Assembly (NCBI RefSeq): GCF_000695095.2
Contig: NZ_CP011454.1
Coordinates: 3,658,001 to 3,722,000, forward strand
Direction of reading: 5' to 3'
Source: Gemmatimonas phototrophica
Lineage (GTDB): Bacteria; Gemmatimonadota; Gemmatimonadetes; Gemmatimonadales; Gemmatimonadaceae
DNA: 64,000 nucleotides
Part shown: piece by piece, positions 15,472 through 23,965 of the stretch
Position numbering within the stretch: position 1 is the first letter of the stretch
Layout of the letters: the number at the start of each line of letters is the position of its first letter
Made by a program: the position numbers and the translations under genes
The notes under the pieces: generated by a model
Databases searched by the model: none
The model's input: the letters and a program-made list of their open reading frames with translations, nothing else
Told to the model about the DNA's origin: nothing

Positions 15472-17580
15472 TTAGCGGGTGCGGAGCGCCAGCTGGCGTT
15501 TGACCACCGCCAGGATCTGCTCCGTACTGGCCGGCTTGGGAATGAAGTTCTCCCCTGGCAGCATGGTCACGTCGGACGGGTCGTATTCGGGATCGTACCC
15601 GCTGGTGTACACCACGGGGAGTTCGGGGAACAATTGTCGCAGCTCGCGCCCCAGCGCCGTGCCGCTCATGCCGCCCGGCATGACCAGATCCGTAATGACC
15701 AGATCGAGGGTCGTCCCCTTTCGCGCACACCATTCCAGCGCCTCGGCGCCCGTGGACGCCGAATACACGACATACCCCTCACGTTCGAGCACCCGTTCCA
15801 TGAGCCGACGCACCGTAGGCTCATCTTCCACCACCAGCACCGAGGCCCGGAGCTGGTGCTCCCCCGAATCGTGACTGAGCGCCTCGCCGCCGGCGACGAG
15901 ATCCGCTGGCAGTGGTTCGTTGGAGAGCGGGATCCAGACGTCCATGGTGGTCCCGCGGCCCAAGATGGATGTGGCACGCAGCGTCCCTTTATGCTGCTGC
16001 ACAATGCCGTACGCGGTCGCGAGACCGAGCCCCGTTCCCTGTCCCGGCGGCTTGGTGGTAAAGAATGGCTCGAACAACCGTGGCATGTGCTCGTCGGCAA
16101 TGCCGGTGCCGTTGTCTCGCACACTGAGCACCGCGTAACGACCGGCGGGCAAGTCAGGCGCCGTACTGGTCTGTTCACGCAGGGCGGTGGCTATCACAAT
16201 GCTGCCCCCCTGGGGCAGTGCATCGCGCGCGTTGAGCACCAGATTCAGCAGCACCTGCTCCACCATGCCGCTGTCGGCCGAGACCACCAGCGGGCCCGGG
16301 TGACACGACACGGAAAGCGTGTGCGATGTGGGAACCACACGCTTGAGCAGTTTGGCGTGCGTGCGCACCAGCGTATTGAGGTCGAGCACCTGCGATTGCA
16401 TGGCCTGCTGACGGCTGAAGACCAGCAGCTGTCGGGTGAGTCGCGCGGCGCGCTGTACCGATGTTTCCACATCGGTGATGAGTTCGCGGGCAACGCGGGG
16501 CATCTCGCGCACCAATCGCAACTCCTCCAGTTGCATCATGACGGCGGCGAGCACGTTGTTGAAGTCGTGCGCCACGCCGCCGGCCAGCTGGCCAATGGCT
16601 TCCATTTTCTGGCTTTGGCGGAGCCGTTGCTCGCTGGTCTTTAGCGCCTCCACCACGCGGGCATTCTCAAGGGCTGTTTCCTGCTGCTCACGCAGCGCGG
16701 TGGCCAGCACGAGCGACGTAATGGCGAGCACGCCCAAAAACACCTGGAGCACAATGAGGGAGCCGGCCGGGGTATTACCCCCAAACGCCAACGGGTGATC
16801 GGCCATGAGCATTGTCATGCCCACTGCGGCGATCTCCAGTACCGACAGCATGGCGCCAATCTGCCCGAACCGCAGCGTGGCCCAGAGCACCGGGACCACC
16901 ATCATGTAGGGGCCCATATTCACTTCACCAACCAGCCCTCGCTCCAGGTACGACCCAACCGATGCCGCGAGAATCACCACCAGCATGAGGAGCGTTTCCA
17001 GCGCCCACCCCACCGGGGTCCGCCCCGGCGCACGCGAGGGCGGCCGGTCGAGCACGAGGACCGTAAGCGGGGTGATGACGACAAAGGCAATCACGTCGCC
17101 AACCCACCACACGGCCGCTGATTCGAGGAACGGCGCGCCACTGAAAGAGCGGGCGATGAATGCAGACGGAATGCTGGCGAGTGCGGTGGCACCACCGGTT
17201 GCGGCGAGGAGCACAAAAACATCGCGCAGGCGGGCGAAGCGAAGCGGCAAGGAGGCAAAGCGTCGCAGCAGCGCCTCGGCAAGCAGCATTTCGCCCAGAC
17301 TCACCCCGAGGTAGGCAATGGCCGGAGGGGTCGCGAAGCCCTGCAACAGATTGGAGACCGTATCGATGGCGATGTAGCCACCAATGATCAGTGGCCGGTG
17401 GCTGCGCGGGAGCGAAATGAGCGCGGCGAGGGCGAGACCAACGGGCGGCCAAGCGGGGGCGAGCGGACCGCCAAAGCGGATGAAGGAGAGGGAGAGCGCG
17501 TGCGCCAGAAACGTCGCGAGGGCAAAGCCCAGCAGGCGACGAGTGTGGAGCGGCGACGGCAGTACCCAACCTGCTGGCAT
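15472..17580 (-). CDS. MASE1-type membrane hybrid histidine kinase
   Basis: A 702-residue sensor kinase from ATG 17580 (MPAGWVLPSPLHTRR). The first 300 residues are eight or so membrane helices of the MASE1 sensory domain (WPPVGLALAALISLP and WWVGDVIAFVVITPL are typical). Next come a HisKA dimerisation helix with the phospho-acceptor His338 in VAHDFNNVLAAV, a HATPase domain (NLVLNARDAL, DNGTGI, GTGLGLATAYG), and a C-terminal receiver domain (VVEDEPTVRR, phospho-Asp in VITDLVMPGG, conserved Lys in FIPKPAS). No separate response regulator or output gene is adjacent. The frame remains open upstream into the decayed transporter gene. A decayed copy of its first 26 codons is at 20802-20879. Confidence 0.9.
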   Translation of the reverse strand: MPAGWVLPSPLHTRRLLGFALATFLAHALSLSFIRFGGPLAPAWPPVGLALAALISLPRSHRPLIIGGYIAIDTVSNLLQGFATPPAIAYLGVSLGEMLLAEALLRRFASLPLRFARLRDVFVLLAATGGATALASIPSAFIARSFSGAPFLESAAVWWVGDVIAFVVITPLTVLVLDRPPSRAPGRTPVGWALETLLMLVVILAASVGSYLERGLVGEVNMGPYMMVVPVLWATLRFGQIGAMLSVLEIAAVGMTMLMADHPLAFGGNTPAGSLIVLQVFLGVLAITSLVLATALREQQETALENARVVEALKTSEQRLRQSQKMEAIGQLAGGVAHDFNNVLAAVMMQLEELRLVREMPRVARELITDVETSVQRAARLTRQLLVFSRQQAMQSQVLDLNTLVRTHAKLLKRVVPTSHTLSVSCHPGPLVVSADSGMVEQVLLNLVLNARDALPQGGSIVIATALREQTSTAPDLPAGRYAVLSVRDNGTGIADEHMPRLFEPFFTTKPPGQGTGLGLATAYGIVQQHKGTLRATSILGRGTTMDVWIPLSNEPLPADLVAGGEALSHDSGEHQLRASVLVVEDEPTVRRLMERVLEREGYVVYSASTGAEALEWCARKGTTLDLVITDLVMPGGMSGTALGRELRQLFPELPVVYTSGYDPEYDPSDVTMLPGENFIPKPASTEQILAVVKRQLALRTR

Positions 17581-17597
17581 AAACTCCGATTTACAAT

Positions 17598-18034
17598 TCA
17601 GGCAGGGACATGGGGCTCCGGACGACGTCGCATGACGCGTCCCACGAATGTACCGCCCAACAGCGCGACCGCATACCCGTAGGGGGCGAAGGCGGCGGTG
17701 ACCCCGCAGGCTATCGCGAGGGCAAACGCGGTCGGGGTGTGCCATTGATCCCGGACCAGGAGCAGCACCGTGATGGCTTCGACGAGGAGCAGCGCGCCGA
17801 GGATGGGGCCGGGCACCAGTCGTTGGAACGCGGCGGGGTCTCCCACGAGGAAGAATCCGGCCGCGACCAATGCCATTCCGTAGATCACGGCACTGCCGCC
17901 GGTGCGGGCGCCAAAGAAGTGATGGCCCACCACGCCACCGGAGCCGTGGCAGACTGGCAGCCCGCCCAGAGGGGCTGCGATCAGATTCATGAGGCCGTAG
18001 GTATTGCCGATCCGGCGGACCGTGAGTGGTTCCA
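17598..18034 (-). pseudogene. Decayed C-terminal fragment of a molybdate/sulfate transporter
   Basis: About 145 codons matching the C-terminal 40% of the intact transporter at 20897-22042, from PLTVRRIGNTYGL through CHGSGGVVGHHFFGARTGGS to the GGTFVGRVMRR end. Homology stops abruptly near 18034; the open frame continues to 18116 with unrelated sequence that cannot supply the missing helices. About 100 bases further lies the left end of the IS3 element. The fragment is visibly diverged from the intact copy, so the duplication is not recent. It precedes the histidine kinase on the same strand. Confidence 0.8.
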
Positions 18035-18197
18035 CTTTTTGGTAATCACGCCCACAACCCACTCTCGCAACGAACTTTTGAGGGGTGGCAGTGTAGATCA
18101 GCTTCCTCAAACCCAAAGCCTGAAGACAAGTGGAGATTTGACGTGACCCCCGAATCCTGATCCAGACTGCATGTTAGTCCCAGCCCAAGGGGGACGC

Positions 18198-18464
18198 ATG
18201 AAGAAGAGTCGGTTTACGGAGGCCCAGATCGTGGCGGTGCTGCACGAGTGGGACGCGGGGGCGAAGACGGCGGACTTGGTACGGCGCCACGGGGTCACTG
18301 AGCAAACGCTGTATCGCTGGAAGAAGAAGTACGGTGGCCTGCAGGTTTCGGAAGCGAAACGGCTGAAAGCGCTCGAGGAAGAGAATCGGCAGCTCAAGCG
18401 GCTCGTGGCGGACCAAGCGCTGAATCTCCAGGTGGTGAAAGACCTGCTGGGAAAAAAGTGGTGA
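18198..18464 (+). CDS. IS3-family transposase OrfA
   Basis: DNA-binding half of the IS-1 transposase, 88 residues from ATG 18198 (MKKSRFTEAQIVAVL). It has the helix-turn-helix ADLVRRHGVTEQTLYRWKKKY and a C-terminal leucine-zipper-like coiled coil (ALEEENRQLKRLVADQ) used for multimerisation. The stop overlaps orfB by seven bases. The run GAAAAAAG at 18451-18458 just before the stop is a typical slippery site for -1 frameshifting, which would make the OrfAB transposase; orfB is indeed in the -1 frame. Confidence 0.92.
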   Translation: MKKSRFTEAQIVAVLHEWDAGAKTADLVRRHGVTEQTLYRWKKKYGGLQVSEAKRLKALEEENRQLKRLVADQALNLQVVKDLLGKKW

Positions 18465-19297
18465 CGCCCGAGCAGCGGCGGACGGTCGTCGAGCACGCGA
18501 TGGAATCCGCCGGCCTCTCGGAGCGCCAAGCGTGCCGCTACACGGGCTTCGCGCGCTCGTCGCAGCGCTACCAGTCGACCAAGGATGATGCGGCGCTGGG
18601 CGAGCGCCTGCGGACGCTGGCAATCCTGCGCCCGCGGTGGGGCTATCGCCGGCTGTATCGGTTGCTGCGCCGCGAAGGGCTGCGGGTCAATCGCAAGCGC
18701 GTGCAGCGCGTCTACCGCGAGGCCGGGCTGCACGTGCGCCAGCGACCACGGAAGCGTGTGGCACTCGAGCGCGTCCCCAAGCTGGCCATCAGCGGGGCCA
18801 ACCAGCGATGGAGCATGGATTTCGTCAGCGATGCGTTGGCCGATGGGCGCCGGTTTCGGAATCTGACCGTGGTGGAGGACGCGACGCGGGAGTGCCTCGT
18901 CATCGAGGTGGAGCGCTCGCTGCCGGCCGAGCGCGTCATCGCGGCGCTGGATCGCGTGGCGCGGTCGCGCGGCTACGCGCCCAGCATCGTGTGCGACAAC
19001 GGGCCCGAGTTCCACAGTGAAGCGCTGGATCAGTGGGCCGATCACCACGGTATCACACTGGCGTTCATCGAACCAGGACGTCCCGTGCAGAATGCCTTCA
19101 TCGAGAGCTTCAATGGACGCTTCCGGGACGAGTGCCTGAACGAGCATTGGTTCCTCGACCTGGCCGATGCCAAGGCCACCATTGAAGCATGGCGACTGGA
19201 CTACAACACGGTCCGTCCGCATGGACAACTGGGAGGAAGAACACCAGACGAATACGTCGCGTACCTGCAGGATCAGCTACACGCTGTACATTCTTGA
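18458..19297 (+). CDS. IS3-family transposase OrfB (DDE integrase-like)
   Basis: Catalytic half of the IS-1 transposase, 279 residues, most likely made as an OrfAB fusion by frameshifting. The HTH_21-like region GYRRLYRLLRREGLRVNRKRVQRVYREAGL precedes an rve/DDE catalytic core with Asp in RWSMDFVSDAL, Asp in VCDNGPEFHS and Glu in NAFIESFNGRFRDECL, correctly spaced. The ending YNTVRPHGQLGGRTPDEY is standard for IS3 members. All catalytic residues are present, so the enzyme is probably active. Confidence 0.93.
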   Translation: MVTPEQRRTVVEHAMESAGLSERQACRYTGFARSSQRYQSTKDDAALGERLRTLAILRPRWGYRRLYRLLRREGLRVNRKRVQRVYREAGLHVRQRPRKRVALERVPKLAISGANQRWSMDFVSDALADGRRFRNLTVVEDATRECLVIEVERSLPAERVIAALDRVARSRGYAPSIVCDNGPEFHSEALDQWADHHGITLAFIEPGRPVQNAFIESFNGRFRDECLNEHWFLDLADAKATIEAWRLDYNTVRPHGQLGGRTPDEYVAYLQDQLHAVHS

Positions 19298-19424
19298 TCA
19301 ACCATCGGCTAACAGCAGGGGTGGATCAGCAACTGGGGTCACGTCAGATTGATTGGTTTCATGAGCATATTCTTCATTTATCACACAAGTTATCATGGCG
19401 AAATACATCAATACTCAGTTTTGA

Positions 19425-20687
19425 ATGGCAATGTTTTTTCGACGCCACTGGAGTCTTATACTAGCCCTGTGCCTGCTAACGGCAGGACAGTTCCTCTTGT
19501 TGGAAAGAATTGGCGCCGGCCTCTCCCCGAGTCACATTGGCGACCCGTATAGCGAGGCCGACGCGTTCCGAGCAAGTGGCTTTTACGCCGAACACGGGCT
19601 GTGGTCCAATGTGGGGCTCCCTGACATACTATCAGTACCTCGCTTTTTAGACGATGGGTGGGTCGCCGACCTTCGCTACAAGGTTGAGACTGGAGATTCG
19701 AATTCTGATGCCACGGACCTTCCGCACGGTGTGTATACCCGCTATCCGCCGCTTCCGATGTTAATGCTAGGGGCAATGGAGCAGCGCTTTGGGTTTCATC
19801 CACAGTTGTTCCGACTTTTGCCTGTCCTTATTGGACTGCTCTCACTTTCACTCTGGTGCACACGGCTTCGTGATTCTGTGGGAGGCCCAGCGGGCCATCT
19901 AGGGGTGCTGCTCACTGGCGCGCTTCCCATGACATTTCAATACATGTCGGGCACTCACTATCAAGGTTATGCGCTGTCGCTATACCTAATTGAATGTTGG
20001 CTAATAGTCGGAGCAATCAGCAGTAACGCTTATACTCGTTGGAAGTTATCAGGAATGGCAGTGATATGCTTCCTTCAAGGATGCCTATCATTCGACTATC
20101 TCTTTATTGTTACGGCGACCCCGGTTCTTTTGCCGATGATCATGGGCAACGTAACGGACCAGAGAACACTTCCCCGTTTGTCACTAGAAGCGGCCTTGAT
20201 TGCGGGGGGATGCTTCGTGTTGGCACTTTCGCTGCATTTTCTTCAGGTAGTATCATTTTATGGCAACTTCGATTCTGCGTTCGCCGATTGGTTCGGACGA
20301 GCTACTCACAGAGTACATGACAATGGTGGACTCGCATCGAGAGTTATTGTGGCGCAAGCCATTCAAGGATACTTGAGAGAGTTTTTCATTCCAAATTCAC
20401 GACACTTTGGCTGGCAACCATTGTTTCTCTGGCTGTCATTAGTTGCGCTCCGCGGTCCGAGATGGATTGTAAGTCGCCGAGACGCTCTTCGTCCATTCAG
20501 TACATTTGCGTTATGTATGGTTTGCTCCCTTTGCTGGGTTGCTACCATGCCTGCCATGTCATTAAAGCATATGCATTTCATCCCTAGACTTTTTTTCTTG
20601 CCTTACCTCGCCTTGCTGATCCCCACCTTAAGCCATCTGAACGCATTGGTTGGGCAATCGCGTGACAGACGTGTCGTGCCTAATTGA
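19425..20687 (+). CDS. Integral membrane protein, GT-C-like, function unknown
   Basis: A 420-residue protein with about ten membrane helices. The first large loop contains DPYSEADAFRASGFYAEHGL and later HGVYTRYPPLPMLMLGAMEQRFG, a layout reminiscent of GT-C glycosyltransferases (ArnT/PMT type), where an acidic loop after helix 1 is catalytic and the YPP motif follows. No closer family is recognised. Base composition is clearly more AT-rich than the neighbouring core genes, and it is flanked by IS-1 on one side and the decayed kinase fragment on the other. It is therefore probably horizontally acquired and linked to surface glycan synthesis. Confidence 0.65.
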   Translation: MAMFFRRHWSLILALCLLTAGQFLLLERIGAGLSPSHIGDPYSEADAFRASGFYAEHGLWSNVGLPDILSVPRFLDDGWVADLRYKVETGDSNSDATDLPHGVYTRYPPLPMLMLGAMEQRFGFHPQLFRLLPVLIGLLSLSLWCTRLRDSVGGPAGHLGVLLTGALPMTFQYMSGTHYQGYALSLYLIECWLIVGAISSNAYTRWKLSGMAVICFLQGCLSFDYLFIVTATPVLLPMIMGNVTDQRTLPRLSLEAALIAGGCFVLALSLHFLQVVSFYGNFDSAFADWFGRATHRVHDNGGLASRVIVAQAIQGYLREFFIPNSRHFGWQPLFLWLSLVALRGPRWIVSRRDALRPFSTFALCMVCSLCWVATMPAMSLKHMHFIPRLFFLPYLALLIPTLSHLNALVGQSRDRRVVPN

Positions 20688-20801
20688 ATACATATTTAAG
20701 TTGGCGCCGCTCCAATTTTGGATTTCATCACGCTTTTTTGTGGTGGCCATGCTCTTGTGTATCGAAAGCGGCCTGTTAAGACGACCCGTTTTCTTTTCGA
20801 T

Positions 20802-20879
20802 CGCCACGAATAACGCTATGATGAGGCCCATCAGCCTACGAGTGCGGAGCGTCGATGGTAATTGCGAGACTGCGTCCAT
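20802..20879 (-). pseudogene. Decayed N-terminal fragment of the MASE1 histidine kinase
   Basis: About 26 codons, starting at an ATG at 20879, read MDAVSQLPSTLRTRRLMGL and then IIALFVA. They align with the start of the kinase at 17580 (MPAGWVLPSPLHTRRLLGF, then ALATFLA). Similarity ends near 20802 and the rest of the kinase is absent. The fragment follows the intact transporter exactly as the full kinase follows the truncated transporter at 17598. The surrounding 20688-20896 gap holds nothing else I can recognise. Confidence 0.65.
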
Positions 20880-20896
20880 GAAACACATATAAACGT

Positions 20897-22042
20897 TCAA
20901 CTGGGGACAGATGACTCCATCTGACGTCGCATGACACGGCCTACGAACGCACCTCCCAATAAGGCGACGGCATACCCGTAAGGAGCGAAGGCGGCAGTCA
21001 GGCCGCAGGCGATCGAGAGAGCAAACGCCGCCGGGGTGCGCCATTGATCCCGGACCAAAAGGAGCACGGTGAGGGCCTCCACGATTAGGAGCGCCCCAAG
21101 GATAGGGCCGGGCACCAGGCGCTGGAAGGCGCTGGGCGCTCCCACGAGAAAGAGCCCCGCCAACACCAGCGCCCCTCCGTAAATCACGGCGCTGCCGCCG
21201 GTGCGGGCGCCAAAGAAGTAGTGAGCAGCAATACCGCCCGACCCGTGACAGACCGGTAGCCCACCCAACGGGGCGGCGAGGAGATTCATGAGGCCGTAGG
21301 TGTTTCCAATGCGGCTTACCGTGAGGGGGGCTCGATCAGGAAACAAGTCAGCCACTACCTGTTTGGTGGCGAGCACAGAATTGCCTAGGGAGAGCGCAAT
21401 TTGTGGGAGCGCGAGCAGCAGGGCGGCGCGTCCAAATTCATTGGGGGTTGGCCAGCGGGTAGGCAGCGAAGGGAGCTGGAAGCCCCAAAGTTCGGGGAAG
21501 TCTTGGGGCCAGTTGAAGGCGGCCCAAGTGAGCCCGAGTGCCAGAACGGCAATGCCCGCAGGTAGGCGTCGGTTTCCGCGCAAAGCGACAATAAGGCCAA
21601 TGGCGGCGGCGGCGAGCAGCCATCCGCTGGTGCCTCCTCCCGGAATGAAGCGAGTGAGGGCTAGGTTGAGCAGCTGAAGCCCCAGTCCCACCTGAATACC
21701 GCGCACCACCGCTTTGGGAACGGTGCGGGCAATCCATTCTAGGGCGCCGGAATTGGCCAGCGCGAGCATGGTGAAGCCGACGATGAGCCCCCCCGCCGCG
21801 AGGAGCGCGGGCGCAATTTTCCCGGCAATGGCAATCGCAGCCATGGCCTTGAGCGGCTGCACCGGCATAGGGAGCCGGTAAATGAGCCCCGAACCGATCT
21901 GAAGTAACCCGAAGGCCACAAACGCGGCGGGGGCGTCCATGCCTGTGGCCATCACCACCCCGACCAAAAGGGGGAGATCGGTGCCGAGGTCACCGAACGC
22001 ACCGGCGAGTTCGTTACGGGAGAAGGAGAGGGGTGTGGGCAT
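20897..22042 (-). CDS. Putative molybdate/sulfate transporter (MOT1/SulP-like)
   Basis: A 381-residue integral membrane protein of the MFS_MOT1 type (molybdate transporter 1, SulP-related), with ten or so helices. Diagnostic segments are AGAFGDLGTDLPLLVGVVMATG at the N-terminus, PVQPLKAMAAIAIAG and the second repeat PVCHGSGGIAAHYFFGARTGG. The family moves molybdate or sulfate across the cytoplasmic membrane. It is GC-rich although its neighbours on both sides are AT-rich. A diverged, truncated copy lies at 17598-18034. No modABC or molybdopterin gene is near, so substrate is inferred from family alone. Confidence 0.82.
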   Translation of the reverse strand: MPTPLSFSRNELAGAFGDLGTDLPLLVGVVMATGMDAPAAFVAFGLLQIGSGLIYRLPMPVQPLKAMAAIAIAGKIAPALLAAGGLIVGFTMLALANSGALEWIARTVPKAVVRGIQVGLGLQLLNLALTRFIPGGGTSGWLLAAAAIGLIVALRGNRRLPAGIAVLALGLTWAAFNWPQDFPELWGFQLPSLPTRWPTPNEFGRAALLLALPQIALSLGNSVLATKQVVADLFPDRAPLTVSRIGNTYGLMNLLAAPLGGLPVCHGSGGIAAHYFFGARTGGSAVIYGGALVLAGLFLVGAPSAFQRLVPGPILGALLIVEALTVLLLVRDQWRTPAAFALSIACGLTAAFAPYGYAVALLGGAFVGRVMRRQMESSVPS

Positions 22043-22055
22043 ACCAAACCGTAAG

Positions 22056-23696
22056 CTACTTGATTGCCTCCAAGCCGAGCGATCTAAGCTCTTCGACCGA
22101 AACGCGCATTACCTTAGCCTTTGAGTCGACTGGCAAGTGCTGTATCCCAATCTCGGCGGCAACGGCCCCATCCACCAGAATGGGCCTGTTTGACAAACCA
22201 GGTGAGTTTCGAATTAGATCACGCCCGTACCATACTGAGTCGGAGGGGACTATTACCACATCAGCATCGACGCGACTAAGCCAATTATGAGCGAGAGTAA
22301 ACGGTCGCGTGAAGTGCTGTACTTCCCACGCTCGGTAGGGAACTTGCACTAGTACGGTAAACAATAAGGAAGACTTCAATGCCCTTCGTGCCGCTATAGA
22401 ACCGACTTGAGCGGTAAAGCATGGCCAAAGAGCAGCCGAGATCAGGGCGAGATTGCCCAATACCTGATGGCCATAGCGCCACCCCCAACCGTGGCCTTGA
22501 TTCACCATGCTAAAGAACAGATAGAAACCAAGACTCAAAAGAATCCCTGCAAACAGGTCGCCCTCAAAAGATTCCAGTCTTCGTCGGCCCTTTATGGCCA
22601 TGCTTAAGAGAACTGCCGCGATCGGCGTATTCCATGCGGCAAGGAGAACAACGTTCGCCACAAGGACGAAAAGGTGCCCGAGTGTTGGTAATGAGAGTGC
22701 TCCTCTTACCACTCCCCCAAGATGAGACCAGTAGAGCAACGAGGTAAAAGCGCAAGCGTATGCTGTGGCGCAAGCCATCAACAATCGCCAGTCCTGCTCG
22801 CGCAACTTGCGAGTCAGGAATGGTAGCGCAAACAGCGGATGCGGCACTGGCTGATGCAGAACGCACGCAAAAAAGCCAAGTGGGGCAGTGAGGTATCTAA
22901 CTCGGGATTTTGACCGGAGAGCCCATAACCAGAAAAGATTCATGGTCAAATGCGCAGGCATCACATACCCCGTCAAACTAGTAGCAAGCACCTGAGTACT
23001 CCCAGAGTAAACCAGGATAGCTACCCACTGTCGCTCCGCTTGGCCGCGCCATTCCTGCCGGGACAGCCCTGCAATTGCCACCATTCCAAGACCGGTAAGG
23101 GATGGGTTTAGCCATCCGTCTGCACCGAAGCGATTAAACAGTACGCTAAGGAACGAATAGCCTGGAAGATACATCAACACCCATGAACTACCGTCATTTC
23201 CCCGTTGAACGAACACAGGTGTAACGGCATTTCGCCATTGTTTCCACTGAGCAGGGAATGTCGAAGTCAGCTCGCGCTTTGCCAGCATTTCTGATTGTAA
23301 TGCAGCACCGTATTCATCCATCGAGAAAAGTGTGCCTTCGGTAATTAAGCCACGCGCAAACCATGTGGCCAAAGCGATGCCTAACGCGGCCATCCCAACT
23401 GAAAACCAGCTAACGTTCCTCTCGATGTGCTGCTCGGATCCAATAGTGTTAGCTACATTCCTCGTTTCTCGACGAAAGCTCCACCAAAAAAAGGCGAAGA
23501 AAAAAAACATTAAAGTAACAATCCACGGCTCTGCGATTGCAATTACCCGATAATAGATGTGCAAAGAATTCTTGTCAGGTTCGATAAAGCCGCTCGTTCT
23601 CAGGACAACTATGTACCCTAGGCCAATTGCGAAGAAGACGAGCAGCCTTTTCAACTCCCACTCAAGACGAGATGCGGTATCTGTACTATGCTCCAT
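22056..23696 (-). CDS. Polytopic membrane protein, GT-C-like, function unknown
   Basis: A 546-residue protein with about twelve membrane helices and a C-terminal soluble tail (VDADVVIVPSDSVWYGRDL). The loop after the third helix has FSMDEYGAALQSEMLAKREL, an acidic D-E pair in the position where GT-C glycosyltransferases carry their catalytic acid. The loop MYLPGYSFLSVLFNRFGADG also fits that fold. No specific family is recognised. AT-rich composition and the company of another such protein, PAP2 and IS elements suggest a transferred surface-glycan island. It lies 13 bases before the transporter start on the same strand. Confidence 0.65.
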   Translation of the reverse strand: MEHSTDTASRLEWELKRLLVFFAIGLGYIVVLRTSGFIEPDKNSLHIYYRVIAIAEPWIVTLMFFFFAFFWWSFRRETRNVANTIGSEQHIERNVSWFSVGMAALGIALATWFARGLITEGTLFSMDEYGAALQSEMLAKRELTSTFPAQWKQWRNAVTPVFVQRGNDGSSWVLMYLPGYSFLSVLFNRFGADGWLNPSLTGLGMVAIAGLSRQEWRGQAERQWVAILVYSGSTQVLATSLTGYVMPAHLTMNLFWLWALRSKSRVRYLTAPLGFFACVLHQPVPHPLFALPFLTRKLREQDWRLLMACATAYACAFTSLLYWSHLGGVVRGALSLPTLGHLFVLVANVVLLAAWNTPIAAVLLSMAIKGRRRLESFEGDLFAGILLSLGFYLFFSMVNQGHGWGWRYGHQVLGNLALISAALWPCFTAQVGSIAARRALKSSLLFTVLVQVPYRAWEVQHFTRPFTLAHNWLSRVDADVVIVPSDSVWYGRDLIRNSPGLSNRPILVDGAVAAEIGIQHLPVDSKAKVMRVSVEELRSLGLEAIK

Positions 23697-23875
23697 CTAT
23701 ATCCGCCTTAAAGGGCAATATGTTTATCAGAAGCGAATGGCTTGGTGATCCAAAAGTCCGTTTCGTGCTGACTCGGCGCACAGTGCAACTCGACCACAAG
23801 GATTACTCAGCAAAGTATGCTCTACGAGTCTTGACTTGAACCTATCAGACCGTCGTTTGAAGTCTGGATAAACGT

Positions 23876-23923
23876 TTGACGTGACCCCAGTTACTGATCC
23901 CCCCCCTGCTGTTGGCCGATGGT
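23876..23923. mobile_element. Solo terminus of an IS-1-type element
   Basis: About 48 bases that begin TGACGTGACCCCAGTTACTG and continue through CTGCTGTTGGCCGATGGTT. They match the right end of IS-1 (read inward from 19346) with only a few differences. No other part of that element is present; IS-2 begins about 20 bases later. This is a scar of a second IS-1-type insertion, truncated or replaced. The remaining 23697-23875 stretch contains nothing I recognise. Confidence 0.75.
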
Positions 23924-23965
23924 TAGTTTGTTCTAGCCCCCAAACCTGGTCCAGCCAGACTCACT

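Larger units (their letters stand above)
18139..19346 (+). mobile_element. IS3-family insertion sequence, apparently intact (IS-1)
   Basis: A 1208-bp element bounded by imperfect inverted repeats: left TGACGTGACCCCCGAATCC, and right, read inward, TGACGTGACCCCAGTTGC, both followed by TGATCCA. A 4-bp direct duplication GATT flanks it (18135-18138 and 19347-19350), the expected target duplication size for IS3. It contains orfA and orfB, whose overlap carries an A6G slippery run. Intact ends, frames and target duplication point to a recent insertion. A stray end of the same element type lies at 23876. Confidence 0.92.

Noticed and set aside
20688-20896. A 138-codon minus-strand open frame starting in the transporter gene
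   Set aside because: Only the 26 codons similar to the histidine kinase start are meaningful; the rest is the transporter in another frame and AT-rich spacer.
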